NCBI RefSeq assembly: GCF_051811025.1
Contig: NZ_JBPWQE010000001.1
Location: 5,828,001-5,892,000, forward strand
Direction of reading: 5' to 3'
Length of the DNA stretch: 64,000 nt
Origin: Tardiphaga sp051811025
GTDB taxonomy: Bacteria; Pseudomonadota; Alphaproteobacteria; Rhizobiales; Xanthobacteraceae
Below, piece by piece: positions 27,094 to 36,436 of the stretch (its first letter is position 1; each line of letters starts with the position of its first letter). The notes below the pieces were generated by a model. That model did no database searches and was not told the DNA's origin. It worked only from the letters and a program-made list of their open reading frames with translations. A program made the position numbers and the translations under genes.

Positions 27094-29286
27094 TTACCTT
27101 CGCAGCACCGCGATCATCCGGCTGGCAAAAGACAGCCGCTCGGCCATCACAGACACGAAATAGGTCAGCAGCTTCTGGCTCAATGCCGGATGGTTCTGCT
27201 TGATGTCCTCGAAAGCATCGGCGCGCAGCAAATAAAGCACGCTGGCGATTTCTGCCTGGATGGTGGCGCTGCGGGGAGCATAGGCCACGAGGCCCATCTC
27301 GCCCACCGTCGTATAGCGCCCGAGGCTGCGCACCCGTGTCAGCTTGCCATCGCCCGCGGGCACCATGATGCCGAGCCGGCCGTCGAGAATGAAGTGCATG
27401 GAATCGGCGGCGTCGCCGGCCTGAACGACGATCTCGCCGGCGCCGACCTCGACGCGCTGGCAGCGTCGCATCAGTTCTTCAGAATCGCCGGCGGTGCGTA
27501 GGATCTTGGTGAACCAGTCGCGCAAGTTGGCTTCTTCTTCGGCGAGCCCGCGATGCTTGACGATCACCTCGTTCTCGCACCACTCCAGCGCGTGATCGAG
27601 TTCGCCCATGACCTTGACGGCGTCATCGATGAACAGGCTGGCACGCAGGTTGCGATTGGCTGAGGGATGAAGATTTGCGAGCACCAGCGTGGTGCCGTGG
27701 CCTTCTGCAATGCGCTTGATCTGGGCGAAGCTGTGGGCCGCCGACGAGTCGATGCCCGTCACCAGCTTGAAGTCGAACACCAGATAGCGGCATTCGGGAT
27801 GACGGCGCAGCAAAGCCTTTACGTGCAGATACAGTCGGTTGGCCGAGCCGAAGAACAGATAGCTCTGCAGATTGAGGCCCTGGATTTCGCGGCCATGCGC
27901 CGCCAGCGTGCGCTGATCCTCAAGCGAGCGATCGAGCGAACTGCGATATTCCGAGCCATCGAAACCGTATTTGATCGAGGACACCCGCGACACGCTGAGC
28001 GCGAAGGTGGCGCAGCCGATCACGATACCGATCAGCACACCGGCCACGAAACCCCATGTGAGAATAATGACGATGATCGCCAGCAGCGACAGGTAGTCGA
28101 GCAGCGACAGCCGCTTGCGGGAGTCGACGATCCAGCGATGCAGTTGTTCGAGGCCGAGATACAGCAACAGGCCACCGAGCACGAAGCGCGGCATATAGGC
28201 CAGCAGCGCGGGGTCAACGACGAGCATCAGCGCGGATGCCGCGGCGACGGTGAGGCCCGAAAGCCGCCCGGTGGCACCGCTGTTGCGATTCAGGAGCGAA
28301 CGGCTGATCGAGATGCAGCCGGCATAGCCACCGAGTGCGCCAGCCAGGATATTGGCCGCCCCGGTCGCATTGAGCTCGCGTTCGATATCGGCTTCCCGAT
28401 GTGCGGCAACTTCGAGGCCCGTCGTATTGAACAGGGTGCTCACGGCCGTCACGAAGATCACGGCAATGAAATTGCCGATGAGTCCGGGCAGTGCCTGCCA
28501 GGGATAGCCTTCGCTGAAGAAGGCCCAGGGCAGGGTCAGGTTGGCTTTCGGAGGCGATGCGAAAGTCCAGCCCATTGCTTGGGCCTCGATCACGGACACG
28601 CCTGCGATCCGGAAGACGAGATGCGCCGCTATAACGCTCCCGAGGAGAATTATCGGCAGGCCTAGTGGCTTACGGGACCGATGCCAGGTCGCATAGATGG
28701 TCAGTGCCACGGCTACCGCGGCCAGCAACTCGTAGAACGTCATCGGATTGGCGAGTTTTGTCAGGTTCGCCCATTGCAACTTGTAGCCGGTGATCACCTG
28801 AATGGCGCCGGCGACAATCAGGCAGGCGGTGGCTCCGAGAAAACCGCCGATGACCGGATAGGGCACATAGCGGATCGCGCGTCCCATGCGGGTAACGCCG
28901 AAGCCGCAGAGCACGATGCCGGTGATGATCGTGGCCGAGGACAGGGTGATGAGCACCGGGCCGAGCAAGGCAGACGGTGCATCGGCCGTGACGATGTGCT
29001 CGACCAGAGCCGCCGCCAGGATGGCGGTGACGGCTGCGGTGGAGCTCTCGGGACCGGCGATCGCGAAGGGAAACGAACTGCCAAGGGCGATGACGGTGGC
29101 GATGACACTCGCGGAGATGAAGGTCGCGGCGATGCCATAGGGCAGCAGCGAGGCCAGCGGCCCGGTGAAGATCAGCACCGAATAGGACAGGCCGAAGCTG
29201 ATGGTGAGGACGCTGGCGATCAGGCCGCCGAACACGTCGTTGCGCCAGGCGCGCAACACGTCCGGGCTGACAAGGGTGTCAGTCAT
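27094..29286 (-). CDS. SulP-family anion transporter with STAS and cyclic-nucleotide-binding domains
   Basis: 730-aa membrane protein. SulP transporter core covers about 10-430 (11-14 helices, with the SLLPYGIAATFISASVIA region). A STAS domain follows at about 455-570 (YLVFDFKLVTGIDSSAAHSFAQI), then a cNMP-binding/CAP-like domain at about 600-720 (GEIVVQAGDAADSMHFILDG, then GEMGLVAYAPRSATIQA). Sulfate, bicarbonate or another anion may be the substrate. The terminal cNMP domain suggests ligand gating. The gene is alone, convergent to the efflux operon with a 38-bp gap. Confidence 0.9.
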   Translation of the reverse strand: MTDTLVSPDVLRAWRNDVFGGLIASVLTISFGLSYSVLIFTGPLASLLPYGIAATFISASVIATVIALGSSFPFAIAGPESSTAAVTAILAAALVEHIVTADAPSALLGPVLITLSSATIITGIVLCGFGVTRMGRAIRYVPYPVIGGFLGATACLIVAGAIQVITGYKLQWANLTKLANPMTFYELLAAVAVALTIYATWHRSRKPLGLPIILLGSVIAAHLVFRIAGVSVIEAQAMGWTFASPPKANLTLPWAFFSEGYPWQALPGLIGNFIAVIFVTAVSTLFNTTGLEVAAHREADIERELNATGAANILAGALGGYAGCISISRSLLNRNSGATGRLSGLTVAAASALMLVVDPALLAYMPRFVLGGLLLYLGLEQLHRWIVDSRKRLSLLDYLSLLAIIVIILTWGFVAGVLIGIVIGCATFALSVSRVSSIKYGFDGSEYRSSLDRSLEDQRTLAAHGREIQGLNLQSYLFFGSANRLYLHVKALLRRHPECRYLVFDFKLVTGIDSSAAHSFAQIKRIAEGHGTTLVLANLHPSANRNLRASLFIDDAVKVMGELDHALEWCENEVIVKHRGLAEEEANLRDWFTKILRTAGDSEELMRRCQRVEVGAGEIVVQAGDAADSMHFILDGRLGIMVPAGDGKLTRVRSLGRYTTVGEMGLVAYAPRSATIQAEIASVLYLLRADAFEDIKQNHPALSQKLLTYFVSVMAERLSFASRMIAVLRR

Positions 29287-29460
29287 GGACGGCTACTTTC
29301 GCAATGACGGCGATGAGGGGGGCGGGCCGGAAGTATGTCACGCGCGAACCTGTAGGAGCGCTGCGCGACAGGCGCAACCGCCGCCGTCTCTGGTAGACGA
29401 CGGTGAGATGTACGGACAAGACTATTTTTATGACAGTCCGCGGGAAAGACAGCCAGTTTG

Positions 29461-30378
29461 TTAGTTGATGACCAGCTCCGTGCCGGTCAGGCGGCGATAG
29501 GCCTCCAAATAGCGCTTGCTGGTGGCGTCGATCACCTCGGGGGGCAGGAGCGGCGGCGGGGCTTCACCGTTCCAGCGGCCGGCGCGGCGCTCGATGTCGA
29601 GATAGTCGCGCAGCGGCTGCTTGTCGAAGCTCGGCTGCGGCTGGCCCGGTCTATAGACATCGGCGGCCCAGAAACGGGAGCTGTCCGGGGTCATCACCTC
29701 GTCGATCAGGATGATGCGGCCGTCGGCCTCCTTGCCGAATTCGAACTTGGTGTCGCCGATGATGATGCCGGCCTCGCGGGCGATCTCCTCGCCCTGAGTG
29801 TAGACGGCGCGGGTCATACTCTCGAGCGTGAAGGCATCCTCCTCGCCGATAATCTCGCGCATCCGGGCGATGGTGATGTTTTCGTCATGGCCGGTCTCCG
29901 CCTTGGTCGCCGGGCTGAACACCGGCTCGGCGAATTTCTGGCTTTCGAGCAGCCCCGCTTCCAGCTTCTCGCCGGCCAGCGTGCCTGACGCGGCATATTC
30001 CTTCCAGGCCGAACCCGAAATGTAACCGCGAATCACGCACTCGATCGGAAACACGGTGGTGCGGCGGCACAGCATGGCGCGACCGGCCAGCGCGGCGCGG
30101 TGACCTGCGAGATCCGGCACCTGCCTGATGATCTCGTCGGCATCGGCGGAGATCATGTGATGTGGGACCACGCCGCCGAGCTGGTTGAACCACCAGGCGC
30201 TGATCTGGGTCAGCACCGCGCCCTTCATCGGGATCGTTTCGTTCATGACGACGTCGAAGGCGCTGATGCGGTCGGTGGTCAGCAGCAATACGCGGTCGTC
30301 GCCGACAGCATAGATATCGCGCACCTTGCCGCGACCGATCTTGGGGAGGGGCAGGTCGCTGGTGGCCATCGTGGTCAT
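29461..30378 (-). CDS. purC: Phosphoribosylaminoimidazole-succinocarboxamide synthase
   Basis: SAICAR synthetase of de novo purine synthesis, ligating aspartate to CAIR with ATP. 305 aa from ATG 30378. KIGRGKVRDIYAVGDDRVLLLTTDRISAFD at 11-40 is the family's N-terminal signature (shown in two parts by its KVRDIY and DRISAFD motifs). PFECVVRGY-like site is PIECVIRGYISG, and the second signature DTKFEFG is near residue 200. Length matches the longer SAICAR synthetase subgroup. ATG 30369 (MATSDLP) is an alternative start. The pirin gene lies 67 bp upstream on the same strand. Confidence 0.95.
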   Translation of the reverse strand: MTTMATSDLPLPKIGRGKVRDIYAVGDDRVLLLTTDRISAFDVVMNETIPMKGAVLTQISAWWFNQLGGVVPHHMISADADEIIRQVPDLAGHRAALAGRAMLCRRTTVFPIECVIRGYISGSAWKEYAASGTLAGEKLEAGLLESQKFAEPVFSPATKAETGHDENITIARMREIIGEEDAFTLESMTRAVYTQGEEIAREAGIIIGDTKFEFGKEADGRIILIDEVMTPDSSRFWAADVYRPGQPQPSFDKQPLRDYLDIERRAGRWNGEAPPPLLPPEVIDATSKRYLEAYRRLTGTELVIN

Positions 30379-30445
30379 GTCAGGGTCTTTCGAAAGCAGA
30401 GTCGTCCGGCGTCTGGCCGGCGGCGTCGTGATGAAGGGAGTGAGC

Positions 30446-31363
30446 CTATTCCGGCAGCGGGATGAATTCGTGTTCGTTGGGCACATGGGCGAAGCGGCCG
30501 GTCTTCCAGTCCTCTTTCGCCTGCTCGATGCGCTCCTTGCTGGAGGACACGAAATTCCACCACAGATGCCGCGGCCCTTCCAGCGCGTCGCCGCCGAGGA
30601 ACATCATGCGGGTATTGCTGATAGCCTTGATGGTGATCGCGTCGCCGGGCCGGAAGATCAGCAGTTGCGGCGCCTCATGGCGGTCGCCAGCGATCTCGAT
30701 CTCGCCATCGACGATATAGACCGCACGCTCTTCATGGTCGGGATCGAGCGGCACGCTGGTGCCGGCCTCGACGGCCACTTCGGCGTAGAACCATGGCGAC
30801 ACCATCGACACCGGCGAAGCTTTACCGAACGCCTTGCCGGCGATCACGCGTGCGGTGAAGCCGGTATCGGTGATGGTCGGCAGGCTGTCCGCGGCATAAT
30901 GCTGGAACGACGGCGCGATCTCCTCGGAGCCTTTGGGCAAAGCGATCCAGCTCTGCAGGCCGAGCATCTTCTGGCCGTCGCGGCGCTGCACATCCGGGGT
31001 GCGTTCGGAATGGGCGATGCCCTTTCCGGCGGTCATCAGGTTCATGGCGCCCGGCTGGATCTCACGGACATTGCCCTCGCTATCGCGATGCATGATGGCG
31101 CCGTCGAACAGATAGGTCACCGTGGCGAGGCCGATATGCGGATGCGGCCGCACGTCCATGCCCTTGCCGGAGATGAACTGCATCGGGCCGAAATGGTCGA
31201 AGAAAATGAACGGGCCGACCATCTGGCGCTTGCCATGGGGCAGGGCGCGGCGGACGAGGAAGCCGTCGCCGAGATCGCGGGTGCGCGGGACGATCACGAG
31301 CTCCAGCGCGTCGCAGGTCTGCGCGTCGCCGAGGATCGGATCTTCTGATGGTTGCCAGCTCAT
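30446..31363 (-). CDS. Pirin family protein
   Basis: 305-aa bicupin. The pirin metal site motif RPHPHIGLATVTYL lies at about 94-107, with the further H in HSERTPDV near 140; the C-terminal pirin domain covers about 185-285. Pirins bind Fe(II), and some oxidise quercetin-like flavonols; the activity here is unknown. Placed directly upstream of purC but probably functionally unrelated. Confidence 0.9.
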   Translation of the reverse strand: MSWQPSEDPILGDAQTCDALELVIVPRTRDLGDGFLVRRALPHGKRQMVGPFIFFDHFGPMQFISGKGMDVRPHPHIGLATVTYLFDGAIMHRDSEGNVREIQPGAMNLMTAGKGIAHSERTPDVQRRDGQKMLGLQSWIALPKGSEEIAPSFQHYAADSLPTITDTGFTARVIAGKAFGKASPVSMVSPWFYAEVAVEAGTSVPLDPDHEERAVYIVDGEIEIAGDRHEAPQLLIFRPGDAITIKAISNTRMMFLGGDALEGPRHLWWNFVSSSKERIEQAKEDWKTGRFAHVPNEHEFIPLPE

Positions 31364-31467
31364 GAGGGCTCCGTGGGGTTGGGGCCATCATAGCAGCATT
31401 TGGCGGGGCGGGTAAAAGGGGCTCAGCCCGGATGGATCGCTCCGTCCGGACCGAGGAATGGCTGTGC

Positions 31468-32070
31468 TTACAGCGGCTTGATCTGGACCTTGCGGAATTT
31501 CACCACACCGGAGCCGTATTGCAGGGCGATCGGGCCAATCGCGTGCTTGGTGTCCTCGACGTCGACGGTCTTTTCGCCGTTCAGGATCACGGTGAGCTTC
31601 GGGCCCTTGGCGGTGATCTCGTAGGTGTTCCACTTGTCCGCCGCCTTGGGCATCGGATTGACCTTGGCCACATCGACGATGGCGCCGGTGCCATAGGACG
31701 GGTCGGGCCGCTTGTCGAAGATGTTGACCTCGTAGCAGGTCTTGCCATCGATCACCTTCGGGTTATCGCAGCGGATGAAGATGCCGCTATTGGCTTCGGC
31801 ATCGGTCCAGAACTCAGCCTTGATCTGGAAATCCTTGTAAGGCGTCTTGCTGACGAGATAAGCGAGATCCTTGCCGGAGAGCAGCTTGTCGGCGGCGAGC
31901 GCGCCGTCCTTCATCTCCCAGTTGGCGTCGCCAACTTTGTCCCAGTCGCCCATCCTGGTGCTGTCGACCAGCGTGACCCAGCCGTCAGACTGGCTCATGG
32001 CAGGCTGGATTGTCGTAAGAGCCGCAACGCCGATAACGAATCCGGCCGCAATCGCTGTAACGCGCATCAT
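31468..32070 (-). CDS. Secreted DUF1080 (3-keto-disaccharide hydrolase-like) protein
   Basis: 200 aa with a signal peptide (MMRVTAIAAGFVIGVAALTT, cleavage near AMSQS). The rest is one DUF1080 concanavalin-like beta-sandwich: an opening GWVTLVDSTRMGDWDKVGDANW, then DFQIKAEFWTDAEANSGIFIR and a YEINIF-type strand (YEVNIFDKRP), ending with VKFRKVQIKPL. Families with this fold include 3-keto-glucoside hydrolases and lectin-like domains. Periplasmic or exported. Monocistronic. Confidence 0.82.
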   Translation of the reverse strand: MMRVTAIAAGFVIGVAALTTIQPAMSQSDGWVTLVDSTRMGDWDKVGDANWEMKDGALAADKLLSGKDLAYLVSKTPYKDFQIKAEFWTDAEANSGIFIRCDNPKVIDGKTCYEVNIFDKRPDPSYGTGAIVDVAKVNPMPKAADKWNTYEITAKGPKLTVILNGEKTVDVEDTKHAIGPIALQYGSGVVKFRKVQIKPL

Positions 32071-32135
32071 AAAGGTCTACTCCCGTTTGCTTTTTATTGG
32101 CGTGACGTTAGCCACGGGAGAATGCGGTTGTAAAT

Positions 32136-33056
32136 CTACTTCATATTGTGCGGTGCGCTAACGCTTGATGCCTTGCGCTTAGCTGCTGGGCTGCGGGTCG
32201 TTAGTTCGTCCAGCAGCACTTTCTGCATTGCCTGGACGTTCGGCGAAGCTGCGCCCTTGCGCCAGATCAGCACGGTCTCGGCATGATTCTCGCCGCGCGG
32301 CAGGCGATGCACGGTGAGCCGCTTGCCCTCCGGGAACGTCGACAGCACGCTTTCCGGCAGCAGCGCGATGCCCATACCCGCGACTACGCAGCCGAGCATG
32401 GCGTGATAGGAGCCGAGTTCGATGGTGCGCTCGGGCATCTCGCCGCGCTTTGCATACCAGTCTTCCAGCCGCTTGCGATGTGGGCAGCCGTTCTCGAACA
32501 CCAGCACCGAGCGCGGCGCGCTGTCCTTGCGGCCGATCGGCGGATGGCGTGGCGACGACACGATCACCGGCTCCTCGTCGAACGCATGCATACGGTCGAA
32601 CGGTGCCGCGGCAATCGGCTCGGCCACGAAGGCGGCGTCGAGATCGCCGGCGAGGATGCCCTTCGCGAGCGTCTCCGGATTGCCGATGCGCATTTCGAGC
32701 TGCACGTCGGGATAGCGATGGTGAAATTCATTGAGCGGCCCGGGCAACCGCACCGCTGCTGTGCTCTCCATGGCGCCGAGGCGGAAGACGCCGCGCGGCC
32801 GCGGGTCCTGCACCGCGTCGCGGGCCTCGTCGGCGAGCGCCAGCAGCCGATCGGCATAGCCGAGCAGCGCTTGGCCTGCGGGCGTCAGATGCAGGCGCTT
32901 GCCCTCGCGCACGAAGAGCGCCGTGCCGAGATCATCTTCGAGCTGACGCACCCGCGTCGTCACGTTGGACTGCACGCGATGCAACCGCTCCGCGGCGCGC
33001 GTCACGCCGCCTTCGCGCACCACGGCGCGGAAGATGCGCAGCTCGGACAGATCCAT
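32136..33056 (-). CDS. LysR-family transcriptional regulator
   Basis: 306 aa from ATG 33056 (MDLSELRIFRAVVREGGVT), chosen because GGAGAG lies 5 nt upstream; the frame could extend to 33095. Winged HTH 1-60, then a two-lobed LysR substrate-binding domain about 88-290. The IPESVLSTF-type segment (LLPESVL) is in the usual place. Divergent from the DUF1127/DUF1330 gene, the natural candidate target. The effector is unknown. Confidence 0.9.
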   Translation of the reverse strand: MDLSELRIFRAVVREGGVTRAAERLHRVQSNVTTRVRQLEDDLGTALFVREGKRLHLTPAGQALLGYADRLLALADEARDAVQDPRPRGVFRLGAMESTAAVRLPGPLNEFHHRYPDVQLEMRIGNPETLAKGILAGDLDAAFVAEPIAAAPFDRMHAFDEEPVIVSSPRHPPIGRKDSAPRSVLVFENGCPHRKRLEDWYAKRGEMPERTIELGSYHAMLGCVVAGMGIALLPESVLSTFPEGKRLTVHRLPRGENHAETVLIWRKGAASPNVQAMQKVLLDELTTRSPAAKRKASSVSAPHNMK

Positions 33057-33077
33057 ACATCTCTCCATGAGATCGAA

Positions 33078-33108
33078 ATGATCTTGATTATTCATTTTAT
33101 AGGATGAA
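33078..33108. promoter_or_regulatory. Candidate LysR-type operator region
   Basis: In the divergent gap two short dyads overlap: ATGA-N10-TCAT at 33078-33095 and TTCAT-N8-ATGAA at 33091-33108. Spacing is roughly of the T-N11-A class used by LysR proteins. Weak, pattern-only evidence. Confidence 0.3.
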
Positions 33109-33164
33109 ATGCGCCGGGTAAACCATCATGGCCAATGTCACAGCGTAAGCGGAGAGGGGTGGAC

Positions 33165-33788
33165 ATGATCGACGATGAACCCGAACCGCACGTGCACGAT
33201 GCGCGCTACCTGACGCCGCTGCAATGGACCGCGCTGAAGCGATCCATCATCCGGGGTATCCATGTCGAGCGCGGCCGGATGTTACGTTCGGTCGCGATGG
33301 CGGCTGTCGCAGCCCTGCGCCACGGCTGGCGCTGCCTGCGCGAGCGGCAACAGGCGCGAGATCAACTACGCTCCATGAGCGACTACGAATTGCGCGATAT
33401 CGGCGTGACCCGCGCCGCCATTGATGCCGTGACCCGCCACGGCAATGACGATGCGACGCAGGACGCGCCACAACGATCATATCAAAACTGGAGAGCCATG
33501 ATGTCGAAAGCCTACTGGATTGTCCGCGTTTCGGTGCGCGACGAGAGCCGTTATCCGGACTATCTCGCCGCGGCCAAGCCGGCGTTCGACAAGTTCGGCG
33601 CGCGGTTCATCGTGCGCGGCGGCGCCTTCGAAACCATGGAAGGCGACGCCCGCGATCGCAATGTGGTGGTGGAATTCGCCGACCGCGCGACCGCAACCGC
33701 CTGCTACCGTAGCCCGGAATACGAAACCGCCAGATCCATCCGGCAAAAATACGCCGAGGCGGATTTTATCATCATCGACGGTGCCTGA
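33165..33788 (+). CDS. DUF1127-DUF1330 fusion protein, or two overlapping products
   Basis: One uninterrupted frame of 207 aa from ATG 33165 (behind GGAGAGGGG); a further ATG at 33135 lacks a good site. Residues about 50-90 form a DUF1127 (YjiS-like) segment (RDQLRSMSDYELRDIGVTR). Residues about 112-207 form a DUF1330 ferredoxin-like domain (SKAYWIVRVSVRDESRYPDY ... FADRATATACYRSPEY). These are normally separate genes. An internal ATG at 33498 has its own strong site (GGAGAG), so a free 96-aa DUF1330 protein may also be made. Confidence 0.75.
   Translation: MIDDEPEPHVHDARYLTPLQWTALKRSIIRGIHVERGRMLRSVAMAAVAALRHGWRCLRERQQARDQLRSMSDYELRDIGVTRAAIDAVTRHGNDDATQDAPQRSYQNWRAMMSKAYWIVRVSVRDESRYPDYLAAAKPAFDKFGARFIVRGGAFETMEGDARDRNVVVEFADRATATACYRSPEYETARSIRQKYAEADFIIIDGA
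33498..33788 (+). CDS. Possible separately translated DUF1330 protein
   Basis: In-frame internal start within the fusion frame, preceded by CTGGAGAGCC. The product of 96 aa would be a complete DUF1330 domain of normal family length, which suggests the fusion arose by loss of a stop codon between two genes, or that both forms exist. Alternative annotation to the full-length fusion. Confidence 0.5.
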   Translation: MMSKAYWIVRVSVRDESRYPDYLAAAKPAFDKFGARFIVRGGAFETMEGDARDRNVVVEFADRATATACYRSPEYETARSIRQKYAEADFIIIDGA

Positions 33789-33794
33789 TGTCCG

Positions 33795-35159
33795 TTACCG
33801 TCCCAGCGCCGTCGCCGTTGCCACGCGGTCGAAAGTCTCGAGCGAGAGAATGGCGTCGGCGAATTTCTCGGCGCGATTGTTCAGCACGGGGCGTGCGAGC
33901 TGTAGGAACTTCTGCTGCATGGCGGCGGCATCAGGGAACGATGTCGGCTCGCCCGACGGGTCGGCATAGATGCGCTCATGCACGCCGTCCTCGGTATGAA
34001 TGCTGACGCGGGCGCCGAACGGATGGCGTTTGCCTTCCAGGCGTTCGTCCTGAACCACGTCGAAGCGGTCGGCCAGCGTGTTGATCGCGCTGTCGCCGAG
34101 GCGCTTGTAGTCGTCCCAGCCGAAGCTGCCCTGATCGAGCGCGAGCGCGCCGGTGAAGAACATCGAGAACTGGCCGCCAACGATGGAGGTCGGATGGCGC
34201 TTGGTGGTGGCGTCGCCGGTCAGTGTGATGCCGTTGCGATGCAATCCGATCTCGACGCGCTTGACCTGGTCGGGCGTCAGATTGTGCTCACGGCGCATCG
34301 CCACCAAGGCATCGATGGCGGCATGCGTATAGCGGCAGCTCGGATACGGCTTGATGCCGATCTTCATGGTTTCATAGACAGAGCCGAGATCGGCCACGGC
34401 CTTCTCGGGATGCGCGTTGTCGCTATAGCCGACCAACAGGCCATGCTTGCCTTCGACGGATTCCGTCGCGCCGATGAATTCGTTGCGGGCCAAAGTCGCG
34501 GCTATCACGCCGTTCATGGCGGCGGCGCCGACCTGATAGCGCTTGTTCCAGGCGCCGTTGACGAGGAATTGCAGCGACCCTGCCGCCTGGCTGCCTGACA
34601 CGCCGAAGGCTGAAATCAGCTGATCCTTCGAGAGCCCGAACAGTTTGCCCGCGGCCGCCGCAGCGCCATAGGTGCCTGCGGTCGCGGTCGGATGGAAGCC
34701 CTTGGCATAATGCGAGGTCGGGTCGAGCGCGTTGCCGAGCCGGCAGCAGACTTCATAGCCGGCGACGATGGCCGTCAGCACCTGCTTGCCGGATGCGCCG
34801 ACCATTTCGCCGACGGCGAAGGCGGCGGGTACCACGGGAGCGCTGGGATGCAGCGAGGAATCGGCATGGGTGTCGTCGAAATCGAGCGAGTGGCCGAGCG
34901 CGCCGTTGAGCAGGGCGGCCACGGCCGGCGTCCAGGTCTTGCTGTCGCCGAACACGGTGGATTCGCCCTTGCCGTCCAGCGACAGGGCTTCCAGCATCTT
35001 GAGTAAAGAGGGGGTGGATTCGGCCTCGCTGCGGGCACGGATGGTGCTGCCGAGATAATCGAGGGTGAGGACCTTGGCACGCTCCAGCACATCCTGCGGA
35101 ATGTCGTCGAATTTCAGATCTGCGACATAGGCGGCAAGCGTTGCGGTCTCATTGGCCAT
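33795..35159 (-). CDS. MmgE/PrpD family protein
   Basis: 454-aa protein of the 2-methylcitrate dehydratase fold. Sections FDDTHADSSLHPSAPVVPAA at about 94-113 and GIKPYPSCRYTHAAIDAL near 270 match conserved family regions; the YPSCRYTH motif is near the active site. PrpD dehydrates 2-methylcitrate in propionate degradation, but family members also include itaconate and other decarboxylases. No prpB/prpC neighbours are here, so the substrate stays open. Convergent to the DUF1127/DUF1330 gene with a 6-bp gap. Confidence 0.85.
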   Translation of the reverse strand: MANETATLAAYVADLKFDDIPQDVLERAKVLTLDYLGSTIRARSEAESTPSLLKMLEALSLDGKGESTVFGDSKTWTPAVAALLNGALGHSLDFDDTHADSSLHPSAPVVPAAFAVGEMVGASGKQVLTAIVAGYEVCCRLGNALDPTSHYAKGFHPTATAGTYGAAAAAGKLFGLSKDQLISAFGVSGSQAAGSLQFLVNGAWNKRYQVGAAAMNGVIAATLARNEFIGATESVEGKHGLLVGYSDNAHPEKAVADLGSVYETMKIGIKPYPSCRYTHAAIDALVAMRREHNLTPDQVKRVEIGLHRNGITLTGDATTKRHPTSIVGGQFSMFFTGALALDQGSFGWDDYKRLGDSAINTLADRFDVVQDERLEGKRHPFGARVSIHTEDGVHERIYADPSGEPTSFPDAAAMQQKFLQLARPVLNNRAEKFADAILSLETFDRVATATALGR

Positions 35160-35290
35160 TGTGTTTCCTCACTCTTGTTGAAATAGCCTTAGGCGGACCA
35201 AATCGGCGTTTCAAGCGGCCATGGCGACGCGTGGATCAGCCATGCCGAAACCGGTTCGCCAAAATCCGTTTTCAGGGATCAATTTGTGAC

Positions 35291-36436
35291 ATGTCCGCAT
35301 CGAAGCGTATTCTCGGCTTCCTGAAACGGGTGGTTGCCTTCTTCGGGGAGCGCAAGGTCGAACTCGGCCTTGGCGTCCGGGTGACCGCGGCGGCGCTTGC
35401 TGCGCTGATCATAGCCCTGACCGTCGGGCTGAAACTGCCGCTGTGGGCTGTGCTGACGGCGATCATTGTCACCCAGATGAGTGTCGGGCGGTCGCTGAAG
35501 GCAACGCGCGACTATCTGGTCGGGACAATCGGCGGCGCCATCTATGGCGGCACGGTGGCGATCCTGATCCCGCATTCCAATGAAGGCGCGCTGCTCGCCG
35601 TTCTGGTGCTGGCGGTGGCGCCGCTGGCCTTCATCGCGGCGATCAATCCCAGCCTCAATGTCGCAACAGTGACGGCGATCATCGTGCTGCTGCTGCCGAT
35701 GATGAATCACAACACACCACTGGAATCCGCCATCGACCGCGTGCTCGAAGTGACGGTGGGTGCGATCACCGGCTTGTTAGTATCCTTCCTTGTGCTGCCG
35801 TCGCGGGCGCATAGCCAGGTCCGCGCCAGTTCGGCGGAGGCGCTCGATCTGATCGCGACGGCGCTCACCGAGTTGCTGGCTTCGCTAACGCGCGGGCGCG
35901 ACAATGAGGCGCTGCACCGGTTGCAGGATGGCATCGGTCACGCTCTTACAAATCTGCAGGCGATTGGAGCCGAAGCCGAGCGTGAGCGTGCGGCGCATTT
36001 GTCCCGCGGACCCGATACAGGCCCGTTGCTGCGTACGACGCTGCGGCTGCGGCATGACCTGGTGATGATCGGCCGCTCGACCGTGGTGCCCTTGCCATCT
36101 GCGCTTCAGGTTCGTCTTGTGGGCCCACTGTCGCGCGTGAGCGATGCCATGACGACGTTTCTGCATTCGACGGCCGTGGCGCTGCGCAGTGGCACCGGCG
36201 CGCCGGCGATCTGGCCGGTGCAGACGGCACTACAGGCCTATGCGGGAGAGGTCGCGGCGCTTCGTCAGGAAGGTCTGACGCGCGGATTGCCCGGCGATGT
36301 CGCCGAACGCTTCTTTGCCATCGGCTTTTCGCTGGAGCAGATGCGGCAGAACCTGAAGGATCTCGAACGTTGCGTCGCCGAATGGGCGGCTGCGGACCCT
36401 GATCCGGTCAGCAAGGAGCCTACTGACGTGACCTGA
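35291..36436 (+). CDS. FUSC-family inner-membrane protein (aromatic acid exporter-like)
   Basis: 381 aa from ATG 35291. The N-terminal half has about six membrane helices (LGVRVTAAALAALIIALTVG, then GGAIYGGTVAILIPHSNEG). The C-terminal half is a cytoplasmic helical domain. This is one half of the AaeB/YccS-type FUSC architecture. Proposed role is efflux of aromatic or other organic acids; unproven. Its last 17 bp overlap the convergent gene at 36420. Confidence 0.8.
   Translation: MSASKRILGFLKRVVAFFGERKVELGLGVRVTAAALAALIIALTVGLKLPLWAVLTAIIVTQMSVGRSLKATRDYLVGTIGGAIYGGTVAILIPHSNEGALLAVLVLAVAPLAFIAAINPSLNVATVTAIIVLLLPMMNHNTPLESAIDRVLEVTVGAITGLLVSFLVLPSRAHSQVRASSAEALDLIATALTELLASLTRGRDNEALHRLQDGIGHALTNLQAIGAEAERERAAHLSRGPDTGPLLRTTLRLRHDLVMIGRSTVVPLPSALQVRLVGPLSRVSDAMTTFLHSTAVALRSGTGAPAIWPVQTALQAYAGEVAALRQEGLTRGLPGDVAERFFAIGFSLEQMRQNLKDLERCVAEWAAADPDPVSKEPTDVT

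Noticed and set aside
27080..27108. GTGCTGCG-N13-CGCAGCAC as a terminator between the RND and SulP genes
   Set aside because: The stem overlaps the end of the SulP coding region, the loop is long and no T-run follows.
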